From Cryptosporangium aurantiacum (GTDB lineage: Bacteria; Actinomycetota; Actinomycetes; Mycobacteriales; Cryptosporangiaceae), in NCBI RefSeq assembly GCF_900143005.1, contig NZ_FRCS01000003.1, forward strand, positions 496,001-560,000: a DNA stretch of 64,000 nt. The letters run 5' to 3'. The notes below the pieces were generated by a model, which made no database searches, was not told where the DNA came from, and was given only the letters and a program-made list of their open reading frames with translations. Of this stretch, positions 1 to 8,382 are shown one piece after another. Position 1 is the stretch's first letter. Each line of letters opens with the position of its first letter. The position numbers were made by a program, and so were the translations under genes.

Positions 1-854
1 GGATCGCGTCCGGCATCACCCACTTCGGCGTCCGGCACCCGCTGACGCTGGCGTCGATGGCGATGACCGCGCAGGCGATGACCGGCGGGCGGTTCGTGCT
101 CGGCGTCGGCCGGTCGGTGGCGGCGACCTGGAAGGCCGTCGGCCTTCCCGTGGTGACCAACGCCGTCCTGGTGGACGCCGCCGACATCGTCCGCCGGCTG
201 TGCCGCGGTGAACGGGTCTCCTATGAAGGCCCGGCCGGGAACTACCCGAGAATGCGGTTGGGCGATCTGCCGGACGCTCCGGTCCCCCCGCTGGTCCTGG
301 CCGCGATCGGACCCAAGAGCCTGGCGCTGGCCGGCGCACACTTCGACGGCGTGCTGCTGCACCCCTTCCTGACGCCGGACGCGGTCAAGCGGTCGGCCGA
401 GTCGGTGCGCCGGGCCGCCGAGGAAGCCGGGCGCGATCCGGCCGCCGTGCGCGTCTACGCCACGGTTGTCGTCGCGCCCGATCTTCCGCCGCGCGAGGAG
501 GCCGCGGTGGTCACCGCACGGGCGCTCACGTACTTCCAGATCCCCGGCTTCGGGGAGAACCTCGCGACGATCAACGGCTGGGATCCGGCCCCGCTCGCCA
601 CGCTCCGCGCCCATCCGATGTTCGCCGGCATCCGTGGGGCCGCCGATCATCACTACACGCGCGACCAACTGGTCGACGTCGCCCGCGAGCTGATTCCGGC
701 CGACTGGCTGGAGTCGTCCGCGGCAGCCGGTCCCGCGGCGCTCTGCGCTGAGCGGGTGCGCACCTACCTGACCGCCGGCGCCGACGAGATCGCCCTGCAC
801 GGTTCGACGCCCGAACTGCTCGGGCCGCTCGTCCAGCATTTCCGCGCGTCCTGA
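1..854 (+). CDS. Luciferase-like (LLM) F420-type oxidoreductase, 5' end outside window
   Basis: Partial gene. The reading frame is open from base 3 with no stop, and family-like residues (HPLTLASMAMTAQAMTGGRF) precede and span the first internal ATG at 57, so the true start lies upstream. The segment FVLGVGRS and the later PVPPLVLAAIGPKSLALAG are typical of the TIM-barrel luciferase-like monooxygenases that in actinobacteria usually use reduced coenzyme F420. The substrate cannot be told from sequence. It ends at a TGA directly before a strong hairpin shared with the convergent transporter operon. The second luciferase-like gene, at 23072, is a different subfamily. Confidence 0.85.
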   Translation, partial: IASGITHFGVRHPLTLASMAMTAQAMTGGRFVLGVGRSVAATWKAVGLPVVTNAVLVDAADIVRRLCRGERVSYEGPAGNYPRMRLGDLPDAPVPPLVLAAIGPKSLALAGAHFDGVLLHPFLTPDAVKRSAESVRRAAEEAGRDPAAVRVYATVVVAPDLPPREEAAVVTARALTYFQIPGFGENLATINGWDPAPLATLRAHPMFAGIRGAADHHYTRDQLVDVARELIPADWLESSAAAGPAALCAERVRTYLTAGADEIALHGSTPELLGPLVQHFRAS

Positions 855-859
855 CCAGA

Positions 860-902
860 CATCCGAGGGCCCGCGTCCGGATCGGACGCGGGCCCTCGGA
901 TG
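860..902. terminator. Perfect 20-bp hairpin between convergent genes
   Basis: Arms 860-879 and 883-902 are perfectly complementary around a 3-base loop. The hairpin sits between the stop of the luciferase-like gene and the stop of the substrate-binding protein gene, so it probably ends transcription from both sides. There is no clear U-run, as is common in GC-rich actinobacteria. Confidence 0.85.
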
Positions 903-907
903 GACAC

Positions 908-2161
908 TCAGCCCAGCTGGTAGATGCCGGTGGAGTCCGGAACCGTGAAGTTTGACAGCGCGCCGTCCTGGGCCGCGTCGGCGATCACACCGACCGTCGA
1001 GCACAGGTTCGGCGACACCGCGGGCAGCGCCTTACCGTCGCACTTCAACGTGGCGCCGCCCCCGAGGGGGTAATTGGTGGCGGGTGCCGCCGCGATCGCC
1101 TTCCGCACACCCTCCGGGCTCAGGTCCTTCGAGCCGGACGCGTTGACCGTACGGACCAGGCTCAGCAGGCCCTGGTATCCACTGATCGCCTGGGAGCTGA
1201 CCGCTGTGCCGTCGCCGTACGCCGAGAGCACGGCCTGGAAGAGCTTGTACTCCGCGTCGCCGGGCTCGGTGACCGCCTGCGTAACGATCTTGATGTCGGT
1301 GAAGCCGCCGGGAATCGACGCGCCCTTGTCGTTGCCGATGCACCGGTCGAGTGCGAGCACGGGCTGGGTGATGCCGAGCGTCTTGATCGCCTTGATCGCG
1401 CTACCGCAGAACGTCGGGTCGCCCAGGACGAAGTACATCTCGGGCTTCTTGTTCTGCGCGGCCTGGATCTGCGGGGTCATGTCCGCTGTGCCCGGTGCGA
1501 TCGCCACCACGTCCGCGGTGGCCCCGGCGTTCTTGAACAGCGCCGGCCCCAGCGTCTTGGCGGGGCCGCTGGCTGCGGGAACGTCGATGACGATGATCGC
1601 CGCGCTGGACAGCTTCTCCTGCTTGGCATAGGCCGCCGGAGTCCCGTAGGCGGCCACCGGGTTGGCCCAGATGAAGACGCCAGGAGTACTGAGGACCACC
1701 TGGGTGGACGCGAAGTTGATCCCGACCGGGATCCCGGCCGCGTTGACGATCTTCACCCACGGGTCGACCTGCGACGACGTGCCGGCGGTCACGGCCGACA
1801 CCTTCTCGGTGACGAACTTGTTCCCGCAGACCTGGGCGTCCGCGGGGCTCTCCTTGGCCTCGCAGGTCACCAGCTCGATCGGGCGTCCGCCGAGGCCGCC
1901 GAGGTGCTTGTTGGCGTACTCGGCCGCGGCCTCCGCCGCCTTCTGCTCGTCGGTGGTGTCGACGGTCTGCGTCCGGCCGGTGCCGACCCAGCCGATCTTC
2001 ACCGGCGCGCCGGCGGCTGCCTTCTCCGGGCCGAGCGCCTCGGCTCCGGGGGTCGGGTCGTCGCTCCCGCTGCCGCTGTCCGCACAGGCAGTGGCCGCAA
2101 GGGCGACGGCCAGGAGAACGGCGGGGAGTCCAAACCGTGCACGTCTATGTGCTGCGGGCAT
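908..2161 (-). CDS. ABC transporter substrate-binding lipoprotein (branched-chain/aromatic type)
   Basis: A 417-aa extracytoplasmic receptor of the type 1 periplasmic-binding (LivK-like) family. The start at 2161 is chosen because AAGGAG lies just upstream and the protein then begins with a lipoprotein signal: basic residues, a hydrophobic run, and ATAC with the lipidated Cys at about residue 26. The mature part opens with an S/G/D-rich linker and then KIGWVGTGR, the usual first beta strand. It is the last gene of a minus-strand operon after the fused permease-ATPase and LivF. The setting inside a catabolic island suggests uptake of a carboxylated or aromatic substrate rather than amino acids (inference). 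Confidence 0.9.
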   Translation of the reverse strand: MPAAHRRARFGLPAVLLAVALAATACADSGSGSDDPTPGAEALGPEKAAAGAPVKIGWVGTGRTQTVDTTDEQKAAEAAAEYANKHLGGLGGRPIELVTCEAKESPADAQVCGNKFVTEKVSAVTAGTSSQVDPWVKIVNAAGIPVGINFASTQVVLSTPGVFIWANPVAAYGTPAAYAKQEKLSSAAIIVIDVPAASGPAKTLGPALFKNAGATADVVAIAPGTADMTPQIQAAQNKKPEMYFVLGDPTFCGSAIKAIKTLGITQPVLALDRCIGNDKGASIPGGFTDIKIVTQAVTEPGDAEYKLFQAVLSAYGDGTAVSSQAISGYQGLLSLVRTVNASGSKDLSPEGVRKAIAAAPATNYPLGGGATLKCDGKALPAVSPNLCSTVGVIADAAQDGALSNFTVPDSTGIYQLG

Positions 2162-2198
2162 GGAGATGCTCCTTCGATGGGGGTGGGTGACCAGGTAC

Positions 2199-2912
2199 TC
2201 AAGCGGTTGCGCCGAGGTACGCCGCCTCGAGCGTGGTGGGGTTCGCGGCGAGCTCGGCAGCCTCGCCGCGGAGCACGACGTCGCCGTGGACCAGCACGAC
2301 GGCCCGGTCGGCGACCTCCAGGGCCAGGCGGACGTGTTGCTCGACGAGGACGACGACGGCACCGGTCTCATCGGCGATCCGCCTGACGACCGGCAACAGG
2401 TCTTCCACGATGACCGGCGCCAGGCCCATGCTCATCTCGTCGACGAGCAGGACGCGCGGGCGCTGCACCAGGCCACGCGCCATCGCGAGCATCTGCTGCT
2501 CGCCGCCGGAGAGGGCACCGGCCGCTACGTTCAGACGTGGCCGGAGCGCCGGGAAGAGATCGAGGACCTCGTCGAGCGTCGGGCCTCCGGAACGCGCGGC
2601 GATACCGATGTTCTCCCGTACCGACAACGTGGTGAACAGAGCACGGTCATCGGCCACCAGCACCAGTCCGGCGCGGTTCGTCGCCGCGGGGCGGGAGGAC
2701 GGCGTCGGCTTACCGTCGACCAGCACCTCACCGCGCAGTCGCGGCAGGAGGCCGGCGAGCGTCATCATCAGCGTGGTCTTGCCCGCACCGTTCGGCCCGA
2801 GCACGGCCAGGACCGTGCCGCCCGGAACGACCAGGTCGAGGGGGCGCACAACGGGAACGGAACCGTATCCCGCCTCCAGCCCGCGCAGCTCCAGCACCGG
2901 GGTCTCGCTCAT
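2199..2912 (-). CDS. livF: Branched-chain-type ABC transporter ATP-binding protein LivF
   Basis: A 237-aa ABC ATPase of normal LivF length. Walker A GPNGAGKTT is at residues 39-47, the signature LSGGEQQ at 134-140, Walker B VLLVDE at 154-159, and the switch His in VLVEQH. It starts with ATG at 2912 in an ATGA overlap with the end of the upstream fused permease gene, so the two are translationally coupled. It should pair with the LivG domain of that fusion to form the ATPase dimer. Its substrate-binding protein follows 37 bp downstream. Confidence 0.93.
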   Translation of the reverse strand: MSETPVLELRGLEAGYGSVPVVRPLDLVVPGGTVLAVLGPNGAGKTTLMMTLAGLLPRLRGEVLVDGKPTPSSRPAATNRAGLVLVADDRALFTTLSVRENIGIAARSGGPTLDEVLDLFPALRPRLNVAAGALSGGEQQMLAMARGLVQRPRVLLVDEMSMGLAPVIVEDLLPVVRRIADETGAVVVLVEQHVRLALEVADRAVVLVHGDVVLRGEAAELAANPTTLEAAYLGATA

Positions 2913-5662
2913 GCCGAGACCTCCTCGGCGTGCGCCGAGCCGAGGTAGGCCTCAACGACGCGGGGATGGGTGCGGATCGTCTCCGGTGGGCCGGATGCGA
3001 TGACCGTGCCGAAGTCGAGCACGGTGATCTGGTCGCACAGGCTGAGCACGAGGCTCATGTCGTGCTCGACCATCAGGATCGTGACCCCGGCGGCCCGCAG
3101 ATCGCGCAGGCGCTCGCCCAGCCAGTGGCTCTCCGCGGTGTCCAGGCCGCCGGCCGGCTCGTCGAGCAGCAGCACCTGTGGGTTCCCGACCAGCGCTCGG
3201 GCGATCGAAACGAGCTGCCGCTGCCCCTGGGAGAGCTCGCCGGCCGGGCGGTCGGCCAGCGCGGTGAGCCCCAGGGTGTCCAGCGTCTCCGCCAGACGCT
3301 CCTGCGCCTGCCGGTGGCTCCTGGCTCGGGCGGTGAGTCCGACGACGACGTTCTCCCGGACGCTCAGATCGCCGTAGAGCTCGATCGCCTGGAACGTGCG
3401 GCCCAGACCGGCGCGGATCCGCTGGTGCGGTCGGAGCCCGTCGAGCGAGTGTCCGCCGAGGCTGACCGAGCCGGACGCGACGGCGAAGCCGCTGATCGCG
3501 TCGATGGCCGTGGTCTTGCCCGCGCCGTTCGGTCCGATCAGGCCGACGATCGACCCGCGGGGTACGTCGAGCGAGAACCCGTCGACCGCGACCACCCCGC
3601 CGTACCGCACGGTCAGATCACGCACGGTCAACAGCGGCTCGCCCAGGTCCGCGGCCGGGGCGGGCACCTCCGGCTCCGGCGACTCCGGCTGGTCCGCCGG
3701 CGCCGCCGCCGGATCGACCAGCGGCTCCGCGGTCCGGCGGAGCCGGCGGCGCTCCAGCAGGGCGTGCGCCGGGCCGACGATGCCTTCCGGGTTCACGATC
3801 ACGGTCAGCACCAGCAGGGTCGCGGCGATCACCTCGTACCACAGCCCGGTGCCCAGCAAGTCGTGGACCAGCGTGTAGAAGATGCCGCTCACGGCGGTGA
3901 CGCCCGCCAGCAGACCACCGGACACGGACGTGATGCCGGCCAGGTACACGGCACCGAAGAACGTCAACCCGAGGATCGCGGTGTACGGGTCGAAGGTCAC
4001 GGTGCCGAACTTGTAGGCGAGCAACGCCCCGCCGATGCCGGCGATGAACGCTCCCAGCGCGAACGCGACCAGCTTGACCCGGACGACGTCGACGCCCGCG
4101 GCGGCCGCCGCCCGTTCGTTGGCGCGGATCGCCAGCATCTGCGAGCCCAGCCGGCTGGTGCGTAGCCGCGCCACGCCGACCGCGACGATTGCCAGCACCA
4201 CGAGACAGAGAAGTCCGAACTGGACCCGCGGGAACGCGGCACCGGCTCCGACGCCCAGATCGAGGCCGAACAGCGTCGGAGACGGGACCGTGAGGCCGTC
4301 GGCGCCGACCAGCGCGGTGTTACGGAACCAGAGCGCCTCCAGCGCGAACGCGAGGGCCAGCGTCACGACGGCGACGGTGAGCCCGCGGATGCGCAACGCA
4401 GGCAGGCCGATCACCACACCGATGACCACGGCGCCGAGCGCGGCCAGCACGGGCGCGATCGGGAACGGAACTCCGAACCGGTCCGCGATCGGGGCGAGCA
4501 GGAACGCGGCCGTACCCGCCAGCGGCAGCTGGGCCACCGAGACCTGACCCGCGAAGCCGGTGACGACGACGACCGACAGCGCGATGACACCGAAGATGAA
4601 CGTCGAGATCAGCCCGTTGCGCCACTGGTCGGTCAGCAGGACGACGGCCAGCGCGGCGACCACCGCCGGGAGCACGGTCGGCAGCAGCAGGCGGCGCGGA
4701 CGGGGCGCTCGCCCGAGGGTCTGCACGATCACCGCACCGCGACCGGGCAGCGGGCGGGCCCGCACCACGAGAACAAGCAGGATCAACGCCAGCGGCACCA
4801 GTTCCGGGACGCCGGACTTCGGCATCCACGACACCGAGGTCTGCAGGTACTGGGCCTCCGACTGGAGCATGCCGATGGCCAGGCCCGCCGGTACGGCCCA
4901 GAACACCCACTGGAACCGGCTGAGGATCGCCGCGGCCAGCGCCGGCACGATGAACAGCGTGTACGACACCGGGATCAGCGGAACGATCGGCGCGATGAGA
5001 ATCCCGGCGAGCCCGGCGATCCCGGAGCTGATCACCCAGTTGTAGGCCGCGACCCGATCGGGGGACACACCGCTGAGGTAAGCGCCCTTCTCGCTCTCCG
5101 CCGCGGCGCGCGTCACCAGCCCGAACCGCGTGAACCGAAAGGCCGCCGCCAGCCCGACCGCGAGGACGAGCACGGTCACCGCGAGGTAGACGCGGTCGGC
5201 GGGGACCCGGACCGCTCCGACCGTCCACAGGTCGGTGGCGAAGATCGGCTCGACCGCGACGGCGGTGGTTCCCATCCGGACCGCGATCAGCGCCGTGATC
5301 ACCAGCGAGACGCCGAGGGAGGCGACCGCCTTGGCGACCGGCGGGGCGTTCCGTAACGGCCGGAACACCAGCAGGTAGAGCACCAGACCGAGCAGCGCGG
5401 TAGCCGCGACCGCGATCACCATCGCCGGCACCAGGCCCAGCTGGGTGCCCAGGTCCAGCGTCCGGGGCAGGCCCGGTATCAGGACCAGTAGTTGGCCGTC
5501 GCGGAGGAACGCGTACACGTAGGCACCGAGCAGGGCGATGCTTCCGGTGGCGAAGTTGATCACCCCGGAGCTGCGGTACGTGAGCACCAGGGCCAGTGCC
5601 AGTGCGCCGAACACGGCGCCGTTGCCCAGACCGAGCGCGAGGAAGACGAGGTGCTGGCTCAT
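2909..5662 (-). CDS. Fused LivH-LivM-LivG transporter (two permease domains plus ATPase)
   Basis: A 917-aa single polypeptide. About residues 1-300 are LivH-like (LTYRSSGVINFATG is the typical first segment), about 320-600 are LivM-like with many membrane helices, then a P/E/A-rich linker leads to a LivG ATPase from about 677. Walker A GPNGAGKTT is near 710, signature LSQGQRQ near 810, and Walker B VLLLDEP near 155 residues into the domain. Normally these are three genes. Fused permease/ATPase proteins of this type are known in actinobacteria. The start has GGGGAGGTG just upstream. A GTCAGA-type site lies about 150 bp upstream. It is the first gene of the importer operon. Confidence 0.93.
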   Translation of the reverse strand: MSQHLVFLALGLGNGAVFGALALALVLTYRSSGVINFATGSIALLGAYVYAFLRDGQLLVLIPGLPRTLDLGTQLGLVPAMVIAVAATALLGLVLYLLVFRPLRNAPPVAKAVASLGVSLVITALIAVRMGTTAVAVEPIFATDLWTVGAVRVPADRVYLAVTVLVLAVGLAAAFRFTRFGLVTRAAAESEKGAYLSGVSPDRVAAYNWVISSGIAGLAGILIAPIVPLIPVSYTLFIVPALAAAILSRFQWVFWAVPAGLAIGMLQSEAQYLQTSVSWMPKSGVPELVPLALILLVLVVRARPLPGRGAVIVQTLGRAPRPRRLLLPTVLPAVVAALAVVLLTDQWRNGLISTFIFGVIALSVVVVTGFAGQVSVAQLPLAGTAAFLLAPIADRFGVPFPIAPVLAALGAVVIGVVIGLPALRIRGLTVAVVTLALAFALEALWFRNTALVGADGLTVPSPTLFGLDLGVGAGAAFPRVQFGLLCLVVLAIVAVGVARLRTSRLGSQMLAIRANERAAAAAGVDVVRVKLVAFALGAFIAGIGGALLAYKFGTVTFDPYTAILGLTFFGAVYLAGITSVSGGLLAGVTAVSGIFYTLVHDLLGTGLWYEVIAATLLVLTVIVNPEGIVGPAHALLERRRLRRTAEPLVDPAAAPADQPESPEPEVPAPAADLGEPLLTVRDLTVRYGGVVAVDGFSLDVPRGSIVGLIGPNGAGKTTAIDAISGFAVASGSVSLGGHSLDGLRPHQRIRAGLGRTFQAIELYGDLSVRENVVVGLTARARSHRQAQERLAETLDTLGLTALADRPAGELSQGQRQLVSIARALVGNPQVLLLDEPAGGLDTAESHWLGERLRDLRAAGVTILMVEHDMSLVLSLCDQITVLDFGTVIASGPPETIRTHPRVVEAYLGSAHAEEVSA

Positions 5663-5808
5663 GCCGGGCGCACCTCCCCGCCGATGGTGCTGCGGCGGGA
5701 GGCGGGTGATTCGGAAGGTCCGGTGGCGTAACCCCCGGACGCGTCAATGCTCTGACGTCTCATCGCAACCTCGTCGTTGATGGGTGCTCCGGGGCCGGCC
5801 CGACTTAG

Positions 5809-5825
5809 GTGTCACAGCTGTCAGA
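5809..5825. promoter_or_regulatory. Weak GTCAGA-type site upstream of the importer operon
   Basis: GTGTCACAGCTGTCAGA shares the GTCAGA half of the site family repeated up to 34.8 kb, but its left half is poor. It lies about 147 bp upstream of the fused permease start. The 289-bp gap 5663-5951 holds nothing else I can support as coding. Confidence 0.4.
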
Positions 5826-5939
5826 TAGTGCAGCAGATGTTAGGTCAGTCACCCCCACCCGTGTAAAGAGCGATCCCTGAATTGCCGCTAGAGCAGGCCG
5901 TTTTAGGCCGCGTTGATCACCAACGCACAGGAATGGCAG

Positions 5940-5956
5940 GTAACACCGATGTCAGA
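5940..5956. promoter_or_regulatory. Weak GTCAGA-type site at the 3' end of tetR
   Basis: GTAACACCGATGTCAGA matches the right half fully and the left half partly. It overlaps the last codons of the TetR gene, about 280 bp from the importer start, so a role is uncertain. Confidence 0.25.
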
Positions 5957-6530
5957 GAAGTCGGCGTAGGGACCGTTCGAGGAGCGCGTCGGTGAGCTCG
6001 GCCGCATCGTCACCGGCAGCCCGCAGGGCCGGGTGGGTGGTGTCCGACTCGGCCATCCCCCGCGCCACGAGCCAGCCCGTGAACAGCAGGAAGGTCGCGG
6101 CGAACACCTCGACGGCATCCTGCGGCGCGAACCCGGCGCGCCGCAGGATGCCCACGGCCGTCTCGGTCAGCCGTTGCGCGGCCGACGACGTTCCGCCGGT
6201 CGCCGAGAGCGCCCGCGCTCCGACGCCGGGGTAGCGGCGGAAAGTCCGGTCCATGCGCAGCACGAGCGTGACGTACTGGTCCCGCCAGTCGGTGCCCGCG
6301 TCGAGTTCGACGTCGATCTGTGTGGCGACCGCCTCGACGACACGATCGAGCAGGTCTTCCCGCCCGCGGAGGTAGTAGTGCACAGCGGGGGACGTGACGC
6401 CCAGTTCCGCGGCGACCGCGCGGATCGTCAGCGCATCGAGCGACGAGCGGGCGGTGATCTGCAGGGCCGCGCCCACCACGTCCCGCACCGACAGCGGCGA
6501 CGCCTGGGTACCGCCGCGCGGACGACTCAT
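5952..6530 (-). CDS. TetR-family transcriptional regulator
   Basis: A 192-aa protein with an N-terminal TetR helix-turn-helix at about residues 30-65 (LTIRAVAAELGVTSPAVHYY is the recognisable core) and a divergent ligand-binding C-terminal half. It is transcribed away from the FAD monooxygenase at 6649. The gap contains two direct copies of TGGTTAATGAG, likely its own operator, so it probably represses itself and the divergent gene (inference). That motif is unlike the GTCAGA sites of the rest of the left half, so this is probably a local regulator. Confidence 0.9.
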   Translation of the reverse strand: MSRPRGGTQASPLSVRDVVGAALQITARSSLDALTIRAVAAELGVTSPAVHYYLRGREDLLDRVVEAVATQIDVELDAGTDWRDQYVTLVLRMDRTFRRYPGVGARALSATGGTSSAAQRLTETAVGILRRAGFAPQDAVEVFAATFLLFTGWLVARGMAESDTTHPALRAAGDDAAELTDALLERSLRRLL

Positions 6531-6599
6531 CGCCCGGTCTCCCCTCTGGCTCCCGACGCGGTTGCGAATCCTGCTGCGCCGGCCGAACCCATTGTGCCA

Positions 6600-6633
6600 T
6601 GGTTAATGAGCCCATTTACTGGTGGTTAATGAG
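6600..6633. promoter_or_regulatory. Direct repeat TGGTTAATGAG, candidate TetR operator
   Basis: TGGTTAATGAG occurs at 6600-6610 and again at 6623-6633, a 23-bp step (about two helical turns). It lies between divergent tetR (start 6530) and the FAD monooxygenase gene (start 6649). This AT-rich patch stands out in the GC-rich surroundings. Confidence 0.6.
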
Positions 6634-6648
6634 AGAGGCGGCTCGGGT

Positions 6649-7884
6649 TTGAACACCGATATCGTCGTGATCGGCGGCGGCGTAGCCGGCGGCGCGATCG
6701 CCGCGAGGCTGGCGTCGACCGGGTTGGGCGTGCTGGTGCTGGAGCGCGACGCGGTCTACCGCGACGTCGTCCGCGGCGAGGGCATGGTCAGCTGGGGGTA
6801 CCTCGAGGCGGTGGCTCTCGGCCTCGATTCGACGATCCTCGGCGCGCCAGGGGCATCCGTGATCACGCGGATGGTCCGCTACGACGAGACCGTCACCGTC
6901 GACGAGGCGCGCGCCGCCGCCGTGGATCTGAGCGCCGCGTTACCCGGATCGCCCGGAGTGATCGGCGTCGGTCATCCCGAGCTCCGCGAGGCGCTCGTCG
7001 CCGCTGCCACCAAGGCCGGCGCGGAGGTGATCCGGGGTGTGGCCGCCACCCGGATCACGCCGGGCGCTCGCCCGTCGGTGTCCTACCAGGTCGATGGCCT
7101 CGAACGCTCGGTCTCCTGCCGTCTCGCCGTCGTCGCGGACGGGAAGAACTCCGCCACCCGGACGGCCCTGCGGATCCCGTTCCACGTCAGCACGCCGCGG
7201 GTGATGCTCACCGGCATGGCCGCCGACGACGGCGGCGCCTGGGACCGGACCGAGACGACGCTCGGAGTGGACGGGCGGAACCTGTTCATCATCGTTCCGC
7301 GGGGAGACGGGATGGTCCGCCTGTACGTGGGGCGGTCGGTCGGCGACCCGGAGCCGTTCACCGGCCGCGATCGGCAGCGGCGCTTCCTGGAAGCGTTCCG
7401 CACCCCGACCCTGCCGCATGCCGACGCCTTGGCGGACGCCACCCCGACAGGTCCGTGCGCATCCTTCCCGATGACCGACAGCTGGACCGAGGCCCTGGTG
7501 CTGCCGGGTGTCGCGTTGATCGGCGACGCGGCCGGCTGGAGCAATCCGGTCACCGCCCAGGGACTCAGCATCTCGCTCCGCGATGCCCGGGTTCTGAGCG
7601 AGGCGCTCCTGAGCAGTCAGGAGTGGACCCCGGCGGCGCTGCGCGGCTACGTGGAGGAACGCACCGAGCGCATGCGGCGACTCCGCTTCGCCAGCGCGCT
7701 CACCGACCTGCTCACCGCCTTCGGCCTGACGGACAGAGCGGCGCGCCGCCGAGCCATGGTGCGGCTGCTCGCCGCCCGCCCCGAACTTGGCGCTGCGCTC
7801 GCCGCCGTCCACGGCGGTGCCTGGACGCCGCCGGAGGCAGCCTTCTCGCCGGACATTCTCACCACGATCGCACTCGCCGCCTGA
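6649..7884 (+). CDS. FAD-dependent monooxygenase/oxidoreductase (group A type)
   Basis: About 411 aa. It shows the FAD fingerprint DIVVIGGGVAGGAIAARL at the N-terminus, the mid-protein ADGKNSATR (DG-type motif), and ALIGDAAGWSNPVTAQG (GD motif) before the C-terminal helices, the pattern of single-component aromatic or polyketide hydroxylases and geranylgeranyl reductase-like proteins. The TTG start at 6649 is preferred because GAGAGGCGG lies about 8 bases upstream and the fold begins at once. A GTG at 6622 would add nine residues but overlaps the repeat operator and has no ribosome site. It is followed closely by a SnoaL-like gene, which often accompanies such enzymes. Confidence 0.82.
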   Translation: MNTDIVVIGGGVAGGAIAARLASTGLGVLVLERDAVYRDVVRGEGMVSWGYLEAVALGLDSTILGAPGASVITRMVRYDETVTVDEARAAAVDLSAALPGSPGVIGVGHPELREALVAAATKAGAEVIRGVAATRITPGARPSVSYQVDGLERSVSCRLAVVADGKNSATRTALRIPFHVSTPRVMLTGMAADDGGAWDRTETTLGVDGRNLFIIVPRGDGMVRLYVGRSVGDPEPFTGRDRQRRFLEAFRTPTLPHADALADATPTGPCASFPMTDSWTEALVLPGVALIGDAAGWSNPVTAQGLSISLRDARVLSEALLSSQEWTPAALRGYVEERTERMRRLRFASALTDLLTAFGLTDRAARRRAMVRLLAARPELGAALAAVHGGAWTPPEAAFSPDILTTIALAA

Positions 7885-7897
7885 GGAAGGACCATCC

Positions 7898-8221
7898 ATG
7901 GATACCTGGGTCACGACGTACTTCGACGCCTGGACCAGCGGCGACCCGCACGCCGTCGTCGCCTGTTTCGATCCGGAGGTCGAATTCGAGGACATGCCCA
8001 CCGGACACCGGGCCCACGGGCTCGACGAGGCTCGCGCGTTCGTCGAGCGCGCTTACGAGAAGGCCCCCGGCGCCCGATACGTCGCGGTGCACAGCCTGAC
8101 GCACCAGGACGAGTACGTGATCGAGTGGGTCATGGAGCCGATGGGACTGCGCGGCGCCTCGGTCGGCACGCTCCGCGCCGGGCGGATCCTCACCAACCGC
8201 GACTACTGGAGCGCCCCCTAG
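7898..8221 (+). CDS. SnoaL-like (NTF2-fold) small protein
   Basis: A 107-aa protein beginning MDTWVTTYFDAWTSGDP, the first helix of the SnoaL-like/NTF2 fold, with CFDPEVEFEDMPTGH as the following strand region. Start ATG 7898 has GAGGAAGG upstream and lies 13 bp after the monooxygenase stop, so the two form an operon. Such proteins may be isomerases, hydrolases or accessory ligand binders; no specific reaction can be assigned. Confidence 0.85.
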   Translation: MDTWVTTYFDAWTSGDPHAVVACFDPEVEFEDMPTGHRAHGLDEARAFVERAYEKAPGARYVAVHSLTHQDEYVIEWVMEPMGLRGASVGTLRAGRILTNRDYWSAP

Positions 8222-8238
8222 GTGTCGTATGCGTCAGA
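8222..8238. promoter_or_regulatory. GTCAGA-type site (partial left half)
   Basis: GTGTCGTATGCGTCAGA. The right half is perfect and the left half diverges. It sits just after the SnoaL-like gene and 145 bp upstream of the short-chain dehydrogenase at 8383. Confidence 0.4.
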
Positions 8239-8288
8239 TTCTACGATCGACTTAGCGACGTAAACCCGCCGTAGTAGCGAAGGACTTG

Positions 8289-8305
8289 GTAACGCTACTG
8301 TCAGA
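8289..8305. promoter_or_regulatory. GTCAGA-type site upstream of the 8383 dehydrogenase
   Basis: GTAACGCTACTGTCAGA. The right half is perfect and the left half partial. It lies 78 bp upstream of the dehydrogenase start at 8383, in the same gap as the site at 8222. Confidence 0.45.
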
Positions 8306-8382
8306 GTTGATCGTTGACACGGTTTCGCTGGCGATGACACGCTGCCCTCCGGACACGACTCCGACACGATGAGGTGGCGCGT

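Noticed and set aside
2930-4165. A 411-codon plus-strand frame opposite the fused transporter.
   Set aside because: Composition is that of a shadow frame, and the minus-strand frame has Walker motifs and membrane segments.
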